Shown one piece after another: positions 36,378 to 44,632 of a DNA stretch of 64,000 nt. The stretch spans positions 2,532,001 to 2,596,000 of the forward strand of contig CP075370.1 of assembly GCA_019454225.1 (NCBI GenBank). Direction: 5' to 3'. The stretch is from Paracoccaceae bacterium. GTDB taxonomy: Bacteria; Pseudomonadota; Alphaproteobacteria; Rhodobacterales; Rhodobacteraceae. The position numbers and the translations under genes were made by a program. A model generated the notes under the pieces. It made no database searches and had not been told where the DNA came from. It saw only the letters and a program-made list of their open reading frames with translations. How positions within the stretch are numbered: position 1 is the first letter of the stretch; every line of letters starts with the position of its first letter.

Positions 36378-37432
36378 TGGCCTATCTTGACATCTCGCAC
36401 CTGGAAAAATCCTTCGGCAGCGCCCGCGTCGTGAAGGATTTCACCCTGCCCATCGCGCAGGGCGAGTTCATCTCGCTCCTCGGACCATCGGGCTGCGGCA
36501 AGACCACCGTGCTGCGCATGGTCGCGGGGTTCGAGGCTCCCTCGGCCGGGACCATCCAGATCGGCGGGCAGGACGTGACGCGGCTGCGCCCGAACCAGCG
36601 CAACATCGGCATGGTGTTCCAGGCCTATGCGCTGTTCCCGAACCTGACCGTGGCCGAGAACGTGGCCTTCGGGCTGCGCGTCGCGGGTGTGGCCCGGGCC
36701 GAACGCGACACGCGCGTGACCGAGATGCTGAAGCTGATCGGCCTGCCCGAGATGGGCGGACGATACCCGTTCCAGCTGTCCGGCGGGCAGCAGCAGCGCG
36801 TAGCACTGGCACGCGCACTTGCGCCGCGACCCAAGGTCCTGCTGCTGGACGAACCGCTGTCGGCGCTTGATGCCAAGGTGCGGGTATCGCTGCGCACGGA
36901 AATCCGGACGATCCAGCGCGAACTCGGGATCACGACCGTCTTCGTGACCCACGATCAGGAAGAGGCGATGTCGATTTCCGACCGCATCGTGGTGATGAAC
37001 GGGGGCATCGCGGAACAGGTCGGCACGCCGTTCCAGGTCTACAACCAGCCGGCCACCCGCTTCGTGGCGAACTTCGTGGGCACGCTCAACACCTTCGAGG
37101 CCGTGGTCGAGATGCCCGCCAGCGGCATCGTCCGGCTGGGCGGGGCGCTGATGAAGCTCGGTCAACCGATCGAGGCGCCAAAGGGCGCCACCGTGTCGCT
37201 GGCACTGCGCCCCGAGGCCCTGCATCTGGGCCAGGCCGAAGGACGCGAGGTGACGATTCCCGCAACGGTTGCGGATGTGCAGTTCATGGGCGCGGTGATC
37301 CGCGTCAGGGCCGAGGCTGCGGGTTCGCTGGTATCGCTTGACACGTTCAACCGGGCCGACACGCCGCCACCCCAGCCCGGCAGCACGGTCGATGTGTCGC
37401 TGTCGGCGCGCGACTTCATCCTTCTGTCCTGA
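36377..37432 (+). CDS. ABC transporter ATP-binding protein (PotA/FbpC type)
   Basis: A 351-residue ATPase with Walker A GPSGCGKTT, Q-loop VFQAYALFPNL, signature LSGGQQQRVALARAL, Walker B LLLDEPLSALD and H-loop VTHDQEE. The C-terminal third is a TOBE-type regulatory domain. It is the last gene of the importer operon, joined to permease 2 by a TGATG overlap. Confidence 0.92.
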   Translation: MAYLDISHLEKSFGSARVVKDFTLPIAQGEFISLLGPSGCGKTTVLRMVAGFEAPSAGTIQIGGQDVTRLRPNQRNIGMVFQAYALFPNLTVAENVAFGLRVAGVARAERDTRVTEMLKLIGLPEMGGRYPFQLSGGQQQRVALARALAPRPKVLLLDEPLSALDAKVRVSLRTEIRTIQRELGITTVFVTHDQEEAMSISDRIVVMNGGIAEQVGTPFQVYNQPATRFVANFVGTLNTFEAVVEMPASGIVRLGGALMKLGQPIEAPKGATVSLALRPEALHLGQAEGREVTIPATVADVQFMGAVIRVRAEAAGSLVSLDTFNRADTPPPQPGSTVDVSLSARDFILLS

Positions 37433-37465
37433 CGCCGCCTGCCCGCATCCTGTCGCAAGCGGTGC

Positions 37466-37493
37466 TTGCAGCCGCCGATGGTGCGCCTAGAAC
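37466..37493 (+). promoter_or_regulatory. candidate promoter for the ferredoxin/ASKHA gene
   Basis: TTGCAG at 37466-37471, a 16-base spacer and TAGAAC at 37488-37493. The -10 is identical to the one before tRNA-Gln. It lies 25 bases before the start codon. Confidence 0.45.
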
Positions 37494-37518
37494 GGACCTG
37501 CAAGCGGCAGGGGGCAGC

Positions 37519-39540
37519 ATGAGCGACGCACTCGTCATATTCACGCCATCGGGCAAGCGCGGGCGCTTTCCGCTGGGCACCCCGGTGCTGACGGCCGCGC
37601 GTCAGCTCGGCGTCGATCTCGACAGCGTGTGCGGTGGGCGCGGCATCTGCTCGAAATGCCAGATCACGCCCGGCTACGGTGAATTTCCGAAGCATGGCGT
37701 GACGGTGGCCGCCGACGCGCTGACCGAGTGGAACGCGGTCGAGGAACGCTACAAGTCCAAGCGGGGGCTGATCGACGGGCGTCGGTTGGGATGCCAGGCA
37801 CGCATCGCGGGCGATGTGGTCATCGACGTGCCCCCCGAAAGCCAGCTGCACAAGCAGGTGATCCGCAAGGCCGCCAGCGACCGCGTCATCGCGATGGACC
37901 CGGCCACGCGCCTGCTTTACGTCGAGGTCGCCGAACCCGACATGCACGAACCATCGGGCGATTTCGAACGCCTCGCCGCCGCCCTGCGCGAGCAATGGAA
38001 GGTCGATGGCGTGCAGATCGACCTCGGCCTGTTGCGGCGCCTTCAGCCGGTGCTGCGAAAGGGCAACTGGTCGGTCACCGTGGCGCTGTTCCGTGACCAC
38101 AAGGGCCCGCCCCGCATCCTCGACCTGTTCCCCGGTTTTCACGAGGCGGATCTGCACGGCCTTGCCATCGACCTCGGCTCGACCACCATCGCCGCACATC
38201 TGGTCAGCCTGACCGACGGCCGGGTTCTGGCTTCGTCGGGCCTGATGAACCCGCAGATCCGGTTCGGCGAGGATCTGATGAGCCGGGTGTCCTATGCAAT
38301 GATGAACCCGGGCGGCGATGTCGAGATGACGCGCGCGGTGCGCGCCGCGCTCGATCAGCTTGCCGGCGCCCTGGCACAGGAGGCCGGAATATCGGCGGCC
38401 TCGATCTATGAGGCGGTGATCGTCTGCAACCCGGTGATGCACCATCTGCTGCTGGGGATCGACCCGGTCGAGCTGGGCCAGGCGCCCTTCGCGCTGGCGA
38501 CCTCGGGCGCGCTGTCCTTCGCCGCGCGCGATCTGGACCTGTCGAACGTGAACCCGGCGGCACGGGCCTACATGCTGCCCTGCATCGCGGGGCATGTGGG
38601 CGCCGATGCCGCCGCCGTCGCCCTGGCGGAAGAACCGCAGAACTCCGACGATCTGGTGCTGATCGTCGATGTCGGCACCAATGCCGAGATCCTGCTGGGA
38701 AACCGCAGCCGCGTTCTGGCCTGTTCCTCGCCCACCGGCCCGGCCTTCGAGGGTGCGCAGATTTCCAGCGGGCAGCGCGCCGCGCCCGGTGCCATCGAGC
38801 GGCTGGAGATCGACCCGGCCACCAAGGAGCCGCGCTTCCGCATCATCGGCTGCGACCTGTGGTCGGATGCGCCGGGTTTCGCCGCAGCCACGGCATCGAC
38901 GGGCATCACCGGCATCTGCGGCTCCGGCATCATCGAGGCGGTGGCCGAGATGCGCATGGCCGGGCTGGTGGATGCGGGCGGGCTGATCGGGTCGGCCGAA
39001 CAGGTCGGCAGCCCCCGCATGATCGCCGAGGGCCGCACCCACAGCTATCTGATCCACGACGGCAGCGCAGACGGCGGGCCGCGCATCACCGTCACGCAGG
39101 GCGACATCCGGGCCATCCAGCTTGCCAAGTCGGCGCTCTATGCCGGCGCGCGCCTGCTGATGGACGAGATGGGCGTGGACGGGGTCGACCGCGTGGTTCT
39201 GGCCGGGGCCTTCGGCGCGCACATCAGCCCGAAGCACGCGATGGTGCTGGGCATGATTCCCGACGCGCGGCTGGACCGGGTGACAAGCGCGGGCAACGCC
39301 GCCGGAACCGGTGCGCGCATCGCGCTGTGCAACGTCGCCGCGCGGGCCGGGATCGAGGCGACCGTGGGCAACATCCACAAGGTCGAGACGGCCATCGAGC
39401 CCCGGTTCCAGGAACACTTTGTTTCCGCGAACGCGATCCCCCACGCAACGGCACCATTCGCGGAACTGTCGCGCATCGTCACTCTGCCAGAGGTTGCATT
39501 CAACACCAGCGGCGGGGAAGGCCGCCGACGGCGTCGGTAA
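37519..39540 (+). CDS. [2Fe-2S] ferredoxin/ASKHA-domain protein (RACo-like, DUF4445)
   Basis: A 673-residue protein with an N-terminal plant-type ferredoxin domain (CGGRGICSKC near residue 35-45 and a further Cys in RRLGCQA) and a C-terminal ASKHA ATPase (LAIDLGSTTIAAHLV, and CGSGIIEAVAEM later). This is the layout of RACo/RamA-type proteins that reductively reactivate corrinoid methyltransferase proteins. No corrinoid protein or methyltransferase gene is in the window, so its partner is unknown. The ATG at 37519 follows a GGGGG site. Confidence 0.85.
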   Translation: MSDALVIFTPSGKRGRFPLGTPVLTAARQLGVDLDSVCGGRGICSKCQITPGYGEFPKHGVTVAADALTEWNAVEERYKSKRGLIDGRRLGCQARIAGDVVIDVPPESQLHKQVIRKAASDRVIAMDPATRLLYVEVAEPDMHEPSGDFERLAAALREQWKVDGVQIDLGLLRRLQPVLRKGNWSVTVALFRDHKGPPRILDLFPGFHEADLHGLAIDLGSTTIAAHLVSLTDGRVLASSGLMNPQIRFGEDLMSRVSYAMMNPGGDVEMTRAVRAALDQLAGALAQEAGISAASIYEAVIVCNPVMHHLLLGIDPVELGQAPFALATSGALSFAARDLDLSNVNPAARAYMLPCIAGHVGADAAAVALAEEPQNSDDLVLIVDVGTNAEILLGNRSRVLACSSPTGPAFEGAQISSGQRAAPGAIERLEIDPATKEPRFRIIGCDLWSDAPGFAAATASTGITGICGSGIIEAVAEMRMAGLVDAGGLIGSAEQVGSPRMIAEGRTHSYLIHDGSADGGPRITVTQGDIRAIQLAKSALYAGARLLMDEMGVDGVDRVVLAGAFGAHISPKHAMVLGMIPDARLDRVTSAGNAAGTGARIALCNVAARAGIEATVGNIHKVETAIEPRFQEHFVSANAIPHATAPFAELSRIVTLPEVAFNTSGGEGRRRRR

Positions 39541-39544
39541 CGGC

Positions 39545-39561
39545 TTGGCATCCCATGCCAA
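39545..39561. promoter_or_regulatory. 17-base perfect dyad before the sigma-factor gene
   Basis: TTGGCAT and ATGCCAA flank CCC in a perfect 7-bp inverted repeat, five bases after the preceding stop and about 65 bases before the sigma-factor start. It could be a repressor operator or a short hairpin; no T tract follows. Confidence 0.4.
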
Positions 39562-39627
39562 AAGCGTATCTTCAATGTCGATTTGCGGCGGGTGCCGCCA
39601 CCCTTTCAGAAAGGTGACACAGCCGCC

Positions 39628-40200
39628 GTGACCGACATGTCCACCGAAGATCCGATCGCGCCGCTGCTGTTGCGCATTGCGGAAGGCGACCGGGCCGCCT
39701 TTCGCGACATCTATTCTGCAACCTCGTCGAAACTCATGGGTGTCCTGTTCCGTATCCTTGCTTCGAAAGCGGAAGCGGAGGATGCCTTGCAGGAGGTTTA
39801 CACACGGGTCTGGACGCGGGCGGGTCGCTATGACCCCGCGATGGGCAAGGGGATGTCCTGGCTGATCGCGATCACCCGCAACCTCGCCATAGACCGCCTG
39901 CGTGCCCGTCCTCCGGCGGCGGCCACCCACCGGACCGGCGAGGACGAGGATGACGGCACTGCCGCCCTGGCCGATCCCGGCCTTGGCGCCGAGGGCAACC
40001 TGATCGCCCGGGGCGAGGCACGGCGCGTTGTCGATTGCATGGGTCAGCTTGAACCCGACCGCGCGGGCGCCGTGCGCGGCGCCTATCTTCAGGGCCTGAG
40101 CTACCAGGACCTTGCCGACAAGTACAATGTGCCGCTGAATACCATGCGGACCTGGCTGCGCCGCAGCCTGCTCCGCCTGCGGGAGTGTCTTGAGTCATGA
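39628..40200 (+). CDS. ECF RNA polymerase sigma factor
   Basis: A sigma-70-family ECF factor of 190 residues from the GTG at 39628 (AAGG upstream; an ATG at 39637 is an alternative). It has region 2 (SKAEAEDALQEVYTRVWTRA, then SWLIAITRNLAIDRLRAR) and region 4 (LSYQDLADKYNVPLNTMRTW). Its TGA overlaps the start of the anti-sigma gene by four bases. Gene context, with a membrane anti-sigma factor and a fasciclin-domain protein downstream, resembles mycobacterial sigK. Confidence 0.9.
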   Translation: MTDMSTEDPIAPLLLRIAEGDRAAFRDIYSATSSKLMGVLFRILASKAEAEDALQEVYTRVWTRAGRYDPAMGKGMSWLIAITRNLAIDRLRARPPAAATHRTGEDEDDGTAALADPGLGAEGNLIARGEARRVVDCMGQLEPDRAGAVRGAYLQGLSYQDLADKYNVPLNTMRTWLRRSLLRLRECLES

Positions 40201-40913
40201 CCGACACCTTTACCCGCGACGAAGAGGATGCGGCCCTCGCCGCCGAATATGTGCTGGGCGTGCTCGACCTGCCCGAACGCGCCGCCGCCGAGCGACGGAT
40301 CAAGACCGATCCGGTCTTTGCCGGGCGCGTGACGAAATGGGAGTTCGACCTTGCCGGGATGAACGGCGGCTTCCCCGAGGTGAAGGCGCCGAACCTTCTG
40401 CCGCAGATCGAGGCGCGGCTGTTCGGCACCGCCGAGACGCAGAAGGCCCAGGGCGCCGCAAAGGCCCGGGCGGCGGGCGGCGGCTGGTGGCTGCGATTCT
40501 TTGGCGGTTCGGCCGCCGCAGGCCTGCTGGCCGTCCTGGTGCTGGCCACCCTGCCCCCGCCAGTGCCGCCCACGCCCGTGGCCCCGGCAGGTCCGGTGTT
40601 CACGGCAACGCTTGCCGCCGAGGGTCAGGCCCTGATCCTGGCCGCGCGCTACGAAGGCGACACGCTGGTGCTGACCCGGACCGGGGGCGATGCCCCGCCT
40701 GCCGGACAGGCGCACGAACTGTGGCTGATCGCCGGGGACGCCGCGCCGGTGTCTCTGGGCCTGATCGACGCGCCCGAGACGCGCCGCAGCCTGCCCGCGC
40801 TGCCAGAAGGCGCGGTGCTGGCGGTCAGTCTTGAACCCGCGGGCGGTTCGACCACCGGGGCCCCGACCGGGCCTGTCCTGGTGACCGGCGTCGTCGTTGC
40901 ACAGGACATCTGA
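40197..40913 (+). CDS. membrane anti-sigma factor (RskA-like)
   Basis: A 238-residue protein with a cytoplasmic N-terminal sigma-binding domain ([20 protein letters not shown]), one transmembrane helix (residues about 100-118, [16 protein letters not shown]) and a periplasmic C-terminal domain with the RskA-type HELWLI motif. It holds the adjacent ECF factor inactive at the membrane until a signal releases it. Translationally coupled to the sigma gene by ATGA. Confidence 0.87.
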   Translation: MTDTFTRDEEDAALAAEYVLGVLDLPERAAAERRIKTDPVFAGRVTKWEFDLAGMNGGFPEVKAPNLLPQIEARLFGTAETQKAQGAAKARAAGGGWWLRFFGGSAAAGLLAVLVLATLPPPVPPTPVAPAGPVFTATLAAEGQALILAARYEGDTLVLTRTGGDAPPAGQAHELWLIAGDAAPVSLGLIDAPETRRSLPALPEGAVLAVSLEPAGGSTTGAPTGPVLVTGVVVAQDI

Positions 40914-40932
40914 CGCATCCGTGATCGGATCG

Positions 40933-40964
40933 CGGGGCGGGGGTGAAACTTCACCCCCGCCCCG
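40933..40964 (+). terminator. 14-bp GC-rich hairpin between the anti-sigma and fasciclin genes
   Basis: A perfect 14-bp stem (CGGGGCGGGGGTGA and its complement) with a four-base AACT loop starts 20 bases after the anti-sigma stop. No long T tract follows, so it may stop, attenuate or stabilise the transcript. Confidence 0.6.
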
Positions 40965-40982
40965 TCCGTTTCCGGGACACGA

Positions 40983-41001
40983 GGCAGGGACGGTCCCTGC
41001 C
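40983..41001. promoter_or_regulatory. 19-base perfect palindrome in the fasciclin-gene leader
   Basis: GGCAGGGAC, one base, and GTCCCTGCC form a 9-bp perfect inverted repeat ending 22 bases before the fasciclin start. The single central base is too tight for a hairpin tip, so a DNA-binding operator is more likely. Confidence 0.5.
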
Positions 41002-41022
41002 CCAGATCCGGGAGCACGATCC

Positions 41023-41574
41023 ATGACGCTACGCTCATCCCTTTCCGCCCTGGCGGTTGTCGCCGCCACATCGGGCGCCGCGCTTGCCGCCAACCCGATG
41101 GTCGGCGGCGCGCCGATGTTCGAGGACAAGAACATCGTCGAGAACGCCGTGAACTCGGCCGATCACACGACGCTTGTCGCTGCCGTGCAGGCGGCAGGTC
41201 TGGCCGAGACGCTGATGACGCCCGGCCCCTTCACCGTGTTCGCCCCCACCAACGACGCCTTCGCCGCGCTGCCCGCGGGCACCGTCGAGACGCTGCTGAA
41301 GCCCGAGAACAAGGATCAGCTGGTGAAGATCCTGACCTGCCACGTGGTGCCCGCCGCCGCGATGGCGGCCGATGTCACCAAGATGGCGGCCGATGGTGGC
41401 GGCATGTTCACCCTGACGACGGTGGGCGGCTGCGAATTCACCGCGATGGTGACCGACGGCAAGGTGCAGATCCGCGACGGGGCGGGTGAGGTCGCGACCG
41501 TCACCATCGCCGATGTCAAGCAATCGAACGGCGTCATCCATGTGATCGACCGGGTGCTTCTGCCCGCGATGTGA
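41023..41574 (+). CDS. secreted fasciclin-domain protein
   Basis: A 183-residue protein with a Sec signal peptide ([16 protein letters not shown]) and one fasciclin (FAS1) domain, recognised by [17 protein letters not shown] and the C-terminal [16 protein letters not shown]1 domains act in adhesion or cell-surface contact. It follows an ECF sigma/anti-sigma pair and is a likely target of that sigma factor, as Mpt70/Mpt83 are in mycobacteria. Confidence 0.92.
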   Translation: MTLRSSLSALAVVAATSGAALAANPMVGGAPMFEDKNIVENAVNSADHTTLVAAVQAAGLAETLMTPGPFTVFAPTNDAFAALPAGTVETLLKPENKDQLVKILTCHVVPAAAMAADVTKMAADGGGMFTLTTVGGCEFTAMVTDGKVQIRDGAGEVATVTIADVKQSNGVIHVIDRVLLPAM

Positions 41575-41678
41575 TGGAGCGCCTGCCCGGTCCGGCCCGC
41601 CGCGTCACTCGGCGCCGGGCCGGGCGCAGTTCCGGGTGGTGCCGACATTGCCCCCGACGAGGCATCGCACGGGAAAAG

Positions 41679-41710
41679 AGGGCCGTCCCTTCGGGGCGGC
41701 CCTTGTTGCT
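41679..41710 (+). terminator. terminator after the fasciclin gene
   Basis: AGGGCCGTCCC and GGGCGGCCCT pair around a stable TTCG tetraloop with one bulged T, followed by TGTTGCT. It lies 105 bases after the stop. Confidence 0.6.
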
Positions 41711-41742
41711 GCCAGCCGGCGCGACCGCGGCCCCGAGCCCGC

Positions 41743-41770
41743 TTGACGCACCGGCCCGGTTGGCTTACCT
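41743..41770 (+). promoter_or_regulatory. promoter for tRNA-Gly
   Basis: TTGACG at 41743-41748, a 16-base spacer and TTACCT at 41765-41770, ten bases before the tRNA 5' end. Confidence 0.5.
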
Positions 41771-41780
41771 CCAAGCTGTC

Positions 41781-41854
41781 GCGGGTGTAGCTCAATGGCA
41801 GAGCAGAAGCTTCCCAAGCTTACGACGAGGGTTCGATTCCCTTCACCCGCTCCA
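41781..41854 (+). tRNA. tRNA-Gly (anticodon CCC)
   Basis: A 74-base cloverleaf with encoded CCA. The acceptor arms GCGGGTG and CACCCGC pair fully, the T loop is TTCGATT and the anticodon loop TTCCCAA gives CCC. The outer base pair of the anticodon stem is G-A, a minor irregularity. Confidence 0.96.
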
Positions 41855-41883
41855 TCCCCGCGCCACCGGTCGACGCGCCCGCC

Positions 41884-42153
41884 TTACTGGCAGGGCGCGA
41901 TGAAGCGTTCGCCGCGGGAATTGCGGTAGTAGCACTGGCCTGCGGTCGGCGCCGGGCCGATCAGCGTCGAGGCCGCGACACCCACCGCCGCGCCGATCAG
42001 GGCGCCCTGGGTGCGGTCGCTCGGGCTGGACACGGCGGCGCCCACGGCGGCGCCACCGATGCCGCCAAGAACGGCCCGCTGGTCGGCGGTGGTGGGGGTG
42101 CAGCCCGCGGCTGCGAGGGCGCAGAGCGGCAGGATCAACAGGAATTTCTTCAT
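41884..42153 (-). CDS. small glycine-zipper lipoprotein
   Basis: An 89-residue lipoprotein with signal peptide MKKFLLILPLCALAAAGC; the lipidated residue is Cys18. The mature part has a glycine-zipper segment (GGIGGAAVGAAV, then GAAVGVAAS) and a short C-terminal aromatic motif QCYYRNSRG. Glycine-zipper lipoproteins are outer-membrane or envelope-stress proteins. Its start is 190 bases from the divergent RidA gene. Confidence 0.8.
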   Translation of the reverse strand: MKKFLLILPLCALAAAGCTPTTADQRAVLGGIGGAAVGAAVSSPSDRTQGALIGAAVGVAASTLIGPAPTAGQCYYRNSRGERFIAPCQ

Positions 42154-42343
42154 CTGGGTTCTTCCCCGGTTGTGGTTGCAGGCAGACAACGCGCGGGGGC
42201 GCGCAAGGGTTCCCGGCCCCTCGCGGCCTCGGCGGCCCGCCGCCGGATGCGGGGCGGCCGTTCGGCGGGAATCCGCGGGCGGGGCTGCTTTCCTTTGACC
42301 GGCGCAGCGTATAGCCATGCCCGGCAGCAGCATGGAGGCGCAG

Positions 42344-42697
42344 ATGAACGACGATATCACCCGCTTCGGCCCCGGCCCCCGGATGAGCGAGGGCGTGGCC
42401 TACAACGGGATACTCTGGGTCGCCGGACAGGTGGGCACGCCAGGCGATCCGGTGGCCGACCAGACCCGGCAGTGCCTGGCCGAGGTGGACCGGATCCTGG
42501 CTGCGGCCGGGACCGACAAGACCCGCATCCTGTCGGCGCAGATCTGGCTGGCGGACATCGCGGATTTCGCGGCGATGAACGCGGTCTGGGATGGCTGGGT
42601 GCCGCAGGGGCATACCCCGGCCCGCGCCACGGGCGAGGCCAAGCTGGCGGCGCCGGGTTACCGGGTCGAAGTGATCGTGACGGCGGCGCTGCGCTGA
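42344..42697 (+). CDS. RidA-family protein
   Basis: A 117-residue protein of the YjgF/YER057c/UK114 family. The best-known members hydrolyse reactive enamine/imine intermediates of pyridoxal-phosphate enzymes. It has the YNGILWVAGQVG start and the PARAT arginine motif. GGAGG six bases before the ATG at 42344 settles the start. The subfamily-specific activity is not determined. Confidence 0.88.
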   Translation: MNDDITRFGPGPRMSEGVAYNGILWVAGQVGTPGDPVADQTRQCLAEVDRILAAAGTDKTRILSAQIWLADIADFAAMNAVWDGWVPQGHTPARATGEAKLAAPGYRVEVIVTAALR

Positions 42698-42709
42698 CCG
42701 GAGCCGGGT

Positions 42710-42727
42710 GCCGGGGTGGCCCCCGGC
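42710..42727 (+). terminator. possible terminator after the RidA gene
   Basis: A 7-bp stem (GCCGGGG with CCCCGGC) and a four-base loop 12 bases after the stop, without a T tract. Confidence 0.35.
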
Positions 42728-42846
42728 CTTGCCCCGATGCGGGGCGTGGCGCGGGCGTCCCACGATGGGACGCGCGCCAGGCCAAGCAATTTCAATGGGT
42801 TGACCTGGCCGGATTCATGTCTTGTTAAGACTTTGACGGCGCGGCG

Positions 42847-44097
42847 TCAGCCCGCCAGAGGCAGGGCGGCGAAGGATTCGGCCTGCCGGTCGGTCCAGAG
42901 GACCGAGAGCGTCCAGCCGTCATCATCCTCGGACTCGGCGGTGACCACGCCCGCGTCATGCAGCCAGGCGCGGCGTTTGCCCTGGGCAAAGCCCAGCCGC
43001 AGGTCCGCCGCCGTGCGTGGCGCGTCGATGGCGGCGGCAACCAGGTCGATCAGCCGGGCCACCCCCTCGCCGGTCAGGGCCGAGACGGGCACCACCGGCG
43101 CGGCGGTGCCCGCCTGCGCCAGCACCGCCGCGCGGGCCGTTCCCTCGACGAGGTCGAGCTTGTTCCAGACCTCGATCCGGGACGTCCCCTCGGCCACGCC
43201 CAGCGAACGCAGGATATCCTCGACATCCGCCGCCTGTTCGGCGGTCTCGGGGTGGCTGATGTCGCGCACATGCAGGATCAGATCGGCCTCGAGCACCTCT
43301 TCCAGCGTGGCGCGGAAGGCGGCGACAAGCTGTGTCGGCAGGTCGCTGATGAAGCCCACGGTGTCGGACAGGATGATCCGCGCCCCGGACGGCAGCCGGA
43401 CGCCCCGCATGGTGGGGTCAAGCGTGGCGAACAGCATGTCCTTGGCCAGAACCTCGGCCCCGGTCAACCGGTTGAACAGGGTCGACTTGCCCGCGTTGGT
43501 ATAGCCCACCAGGGCCACCACCTGAAACGGCACCTTGCGCCGGGCCGCGCGGTGCAGTTCGCGGGTCTTGACCACCCGGTCAAGCTGGCGGCGGAGCTTG
43601 ATCACCTGTTCGTCGATGGCGCGACGGTCGGCCTCGATCTGGGTTTCGCCGGGGCCGCCGACAAAGCCGAAGCCGCCCCGCTGGCGTTCCAGGTGGGTCC
43701 AGGCCCGCACCAGGCGCGTGCGCTGGTAGCTGAGCGCGGCAAGTTCCACCTGCATCACGCCCTCGCGCGTGCGGGCGCGGTCGGCAAAGATTTCCAGGAT
43801 CAGGCCGGTCCGGTCCAGAAGCTTGACGCCCCATTCCTTTTCAAGATTGCGCTGCTGCACCGGGCTGACCGGGCCGTCCACCAGCACCAGCGTCACCCCC
43901 AGGTCGCGGAAGCGGGCCTTCAGTTCCTCGACCTTGCCGGAACCGAACAGCAGGCCGGGATGGGCACGGGCGATGCGCACGACCTCGGCCCCTGCAAGGG
44001 TCAGGCCGGGAAGCGCTGCGGACAGGGACACGGCCTCGGCCAGCCCGTGTTCCGGCAGGCGGCGCGCCCGCGCCGCGCGCAGGTCGGGATGCAGCAC
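42847..44097 (-). CDS. hflX: GTPase HflX
   Basis: A ribosome-associated GTPase that splits stalled ribosomes. The frame shows the HflX N-terminal region (GSGKVEELK, RTGLILEIFADRA), the G1 motif GYTNAGKST, G2/G3 LFATLDPT and DTVGFISDLP, and a G4 region ending in WNKLDL. It is 416 residues from the GTG at 44097. The reading frame continues upstream with HflX-like sequence (NEIGY before VLHPD) up to the hfq stop but has no ATG, GTG or TTG there, so the true start may be a non-standard codon such as the CTG overlapping that stop. Confidence 0.92.
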   Translation of the reverse strand: MLHPDLRAARARRLPEHGLAEAVSLSAALPGLTLAGAEVVRIARAHPGLLFGSGKVEELKARFRDLGVTLVLVDGPVSPVQQRNLEKEWGVKLLDRTGLILEIFADRARTREGVMQVELAALSYQRTRLVRAWTHLERQRGGFGFVGGPGETQIEADRRAIDEQVIKLRRQLDRVVKTRELHRAARRKVPFQVVALVGYTNAGKSTLFNRLTGAEVLAKDMLFATLDPTMRGVRLPSGARIILSDTVGFISDLPTQLVAAFRATLEEVLEADLILHVRDISHPETAEQAADVEDILRSLGVAEGTSRIEVWNKLDLVEGTARAAVLAQAGTAAPVVPVSALTGEGVARLIDLVAAAIDAPRTAADLRLGFAQGKRRAWLHDAGVVTAESEDDDGWTLSVLWTDRQAESFAALPLAG

Positions 44098-44192
44098 ATA
44101 GCCGATCTCGTTCCTTGCCGCCGTGTCCTGGCCGCGCGGGCCGCGCGCGGTGGCGGAAACGTCGTCGTCTGCAGCGTCTTCGTCCTGCGGGA

Positions 44193-44426
44193 TCAGTCGT
44201 CTGCCTCGTAGAGATTGATGGGTGCGCCCGGCATGATGGTGGAGATCGCATGCTTGTAGACAAGCTGCGACTGTCCATCCCGGCGCAGGAGCACGCAGAA
44301 ATTGTCGAACCAGGTGATCACACCCTGAAGTTTAACCCCGTTGATCAGGAATATCGTCACCGGCACCTTGCCCTTGCGGACATGGTTCAGGAACGCATCC
44401 TGAAGGTTCTGTTTGTCGGCCGCCAT
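44193..44426 (-). CDS. hfq: RNA chaperone Hfq
   Basis: A 77-residue Sm-like protein that binds small RNAs and mRNAs. Sm1 is [20 protein letters not shown] and Sm2 includes [10 protein letters not shown], both typical. The ATG at 44426 is preceded by an A-rich leader with AAGG. It lies directly upstream of hflX, the usual order. Confidence 0.97.
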   Translation of the reverse strand: MAADKQNLQDAFLNHVRKGKVPVTIFLINGVKLQGVITWFDNFCVLLRRDGQSQLVYKHAISTIMPGAPINLYEADD

Positions 44427-44446
44427 GTCGAGTTGCCTTTTTTTCT

Positions 44447-44464
44447 TTGCGGTTCTTGCGGTTC
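44447..44464. repeat. 9-bp tandem repeat in the hfq leader
   Basis: Two perfect copies of TTGCGGTTC (plus strand; GAACCGCAA in the hfq transcript) lie 20-38 bases before the hfq start, next to an A-rich stretch and just upstream of the ribosome-binding site. They may be an Hfq or protein binding site. Confidence 0.55.
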
Positions 44465-44632
44465 GTCCGTCAGGACATGTCCGGCGTCGCCCGCACGGCC
44501 TGCCCCGTCTGTCCCCGGTGCCCACCGGGCACCTTTGCCACTATGGGCCTCGGCACCCCGACAATCCAGCCCCAAAAACAGGCCGTTACAGCCGAACCCG
44601 GCGCAGCCGTGCCCGGCCTGCATCAGCGCCGC

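Noticed and set aside
37162-39930. Long minus-strand frame opposite the ferredoxin/ASKHA gene
   Set aside because: No motifs and antisense composition; the plus strand gives iron-sulfur and ATPase motifs.
42819-42831. GTCTT-AAGAC inverted repeat after hflX as a terminator
   Set aside because: Five base pairs with no T tract on the relevant strand; too weak to call.
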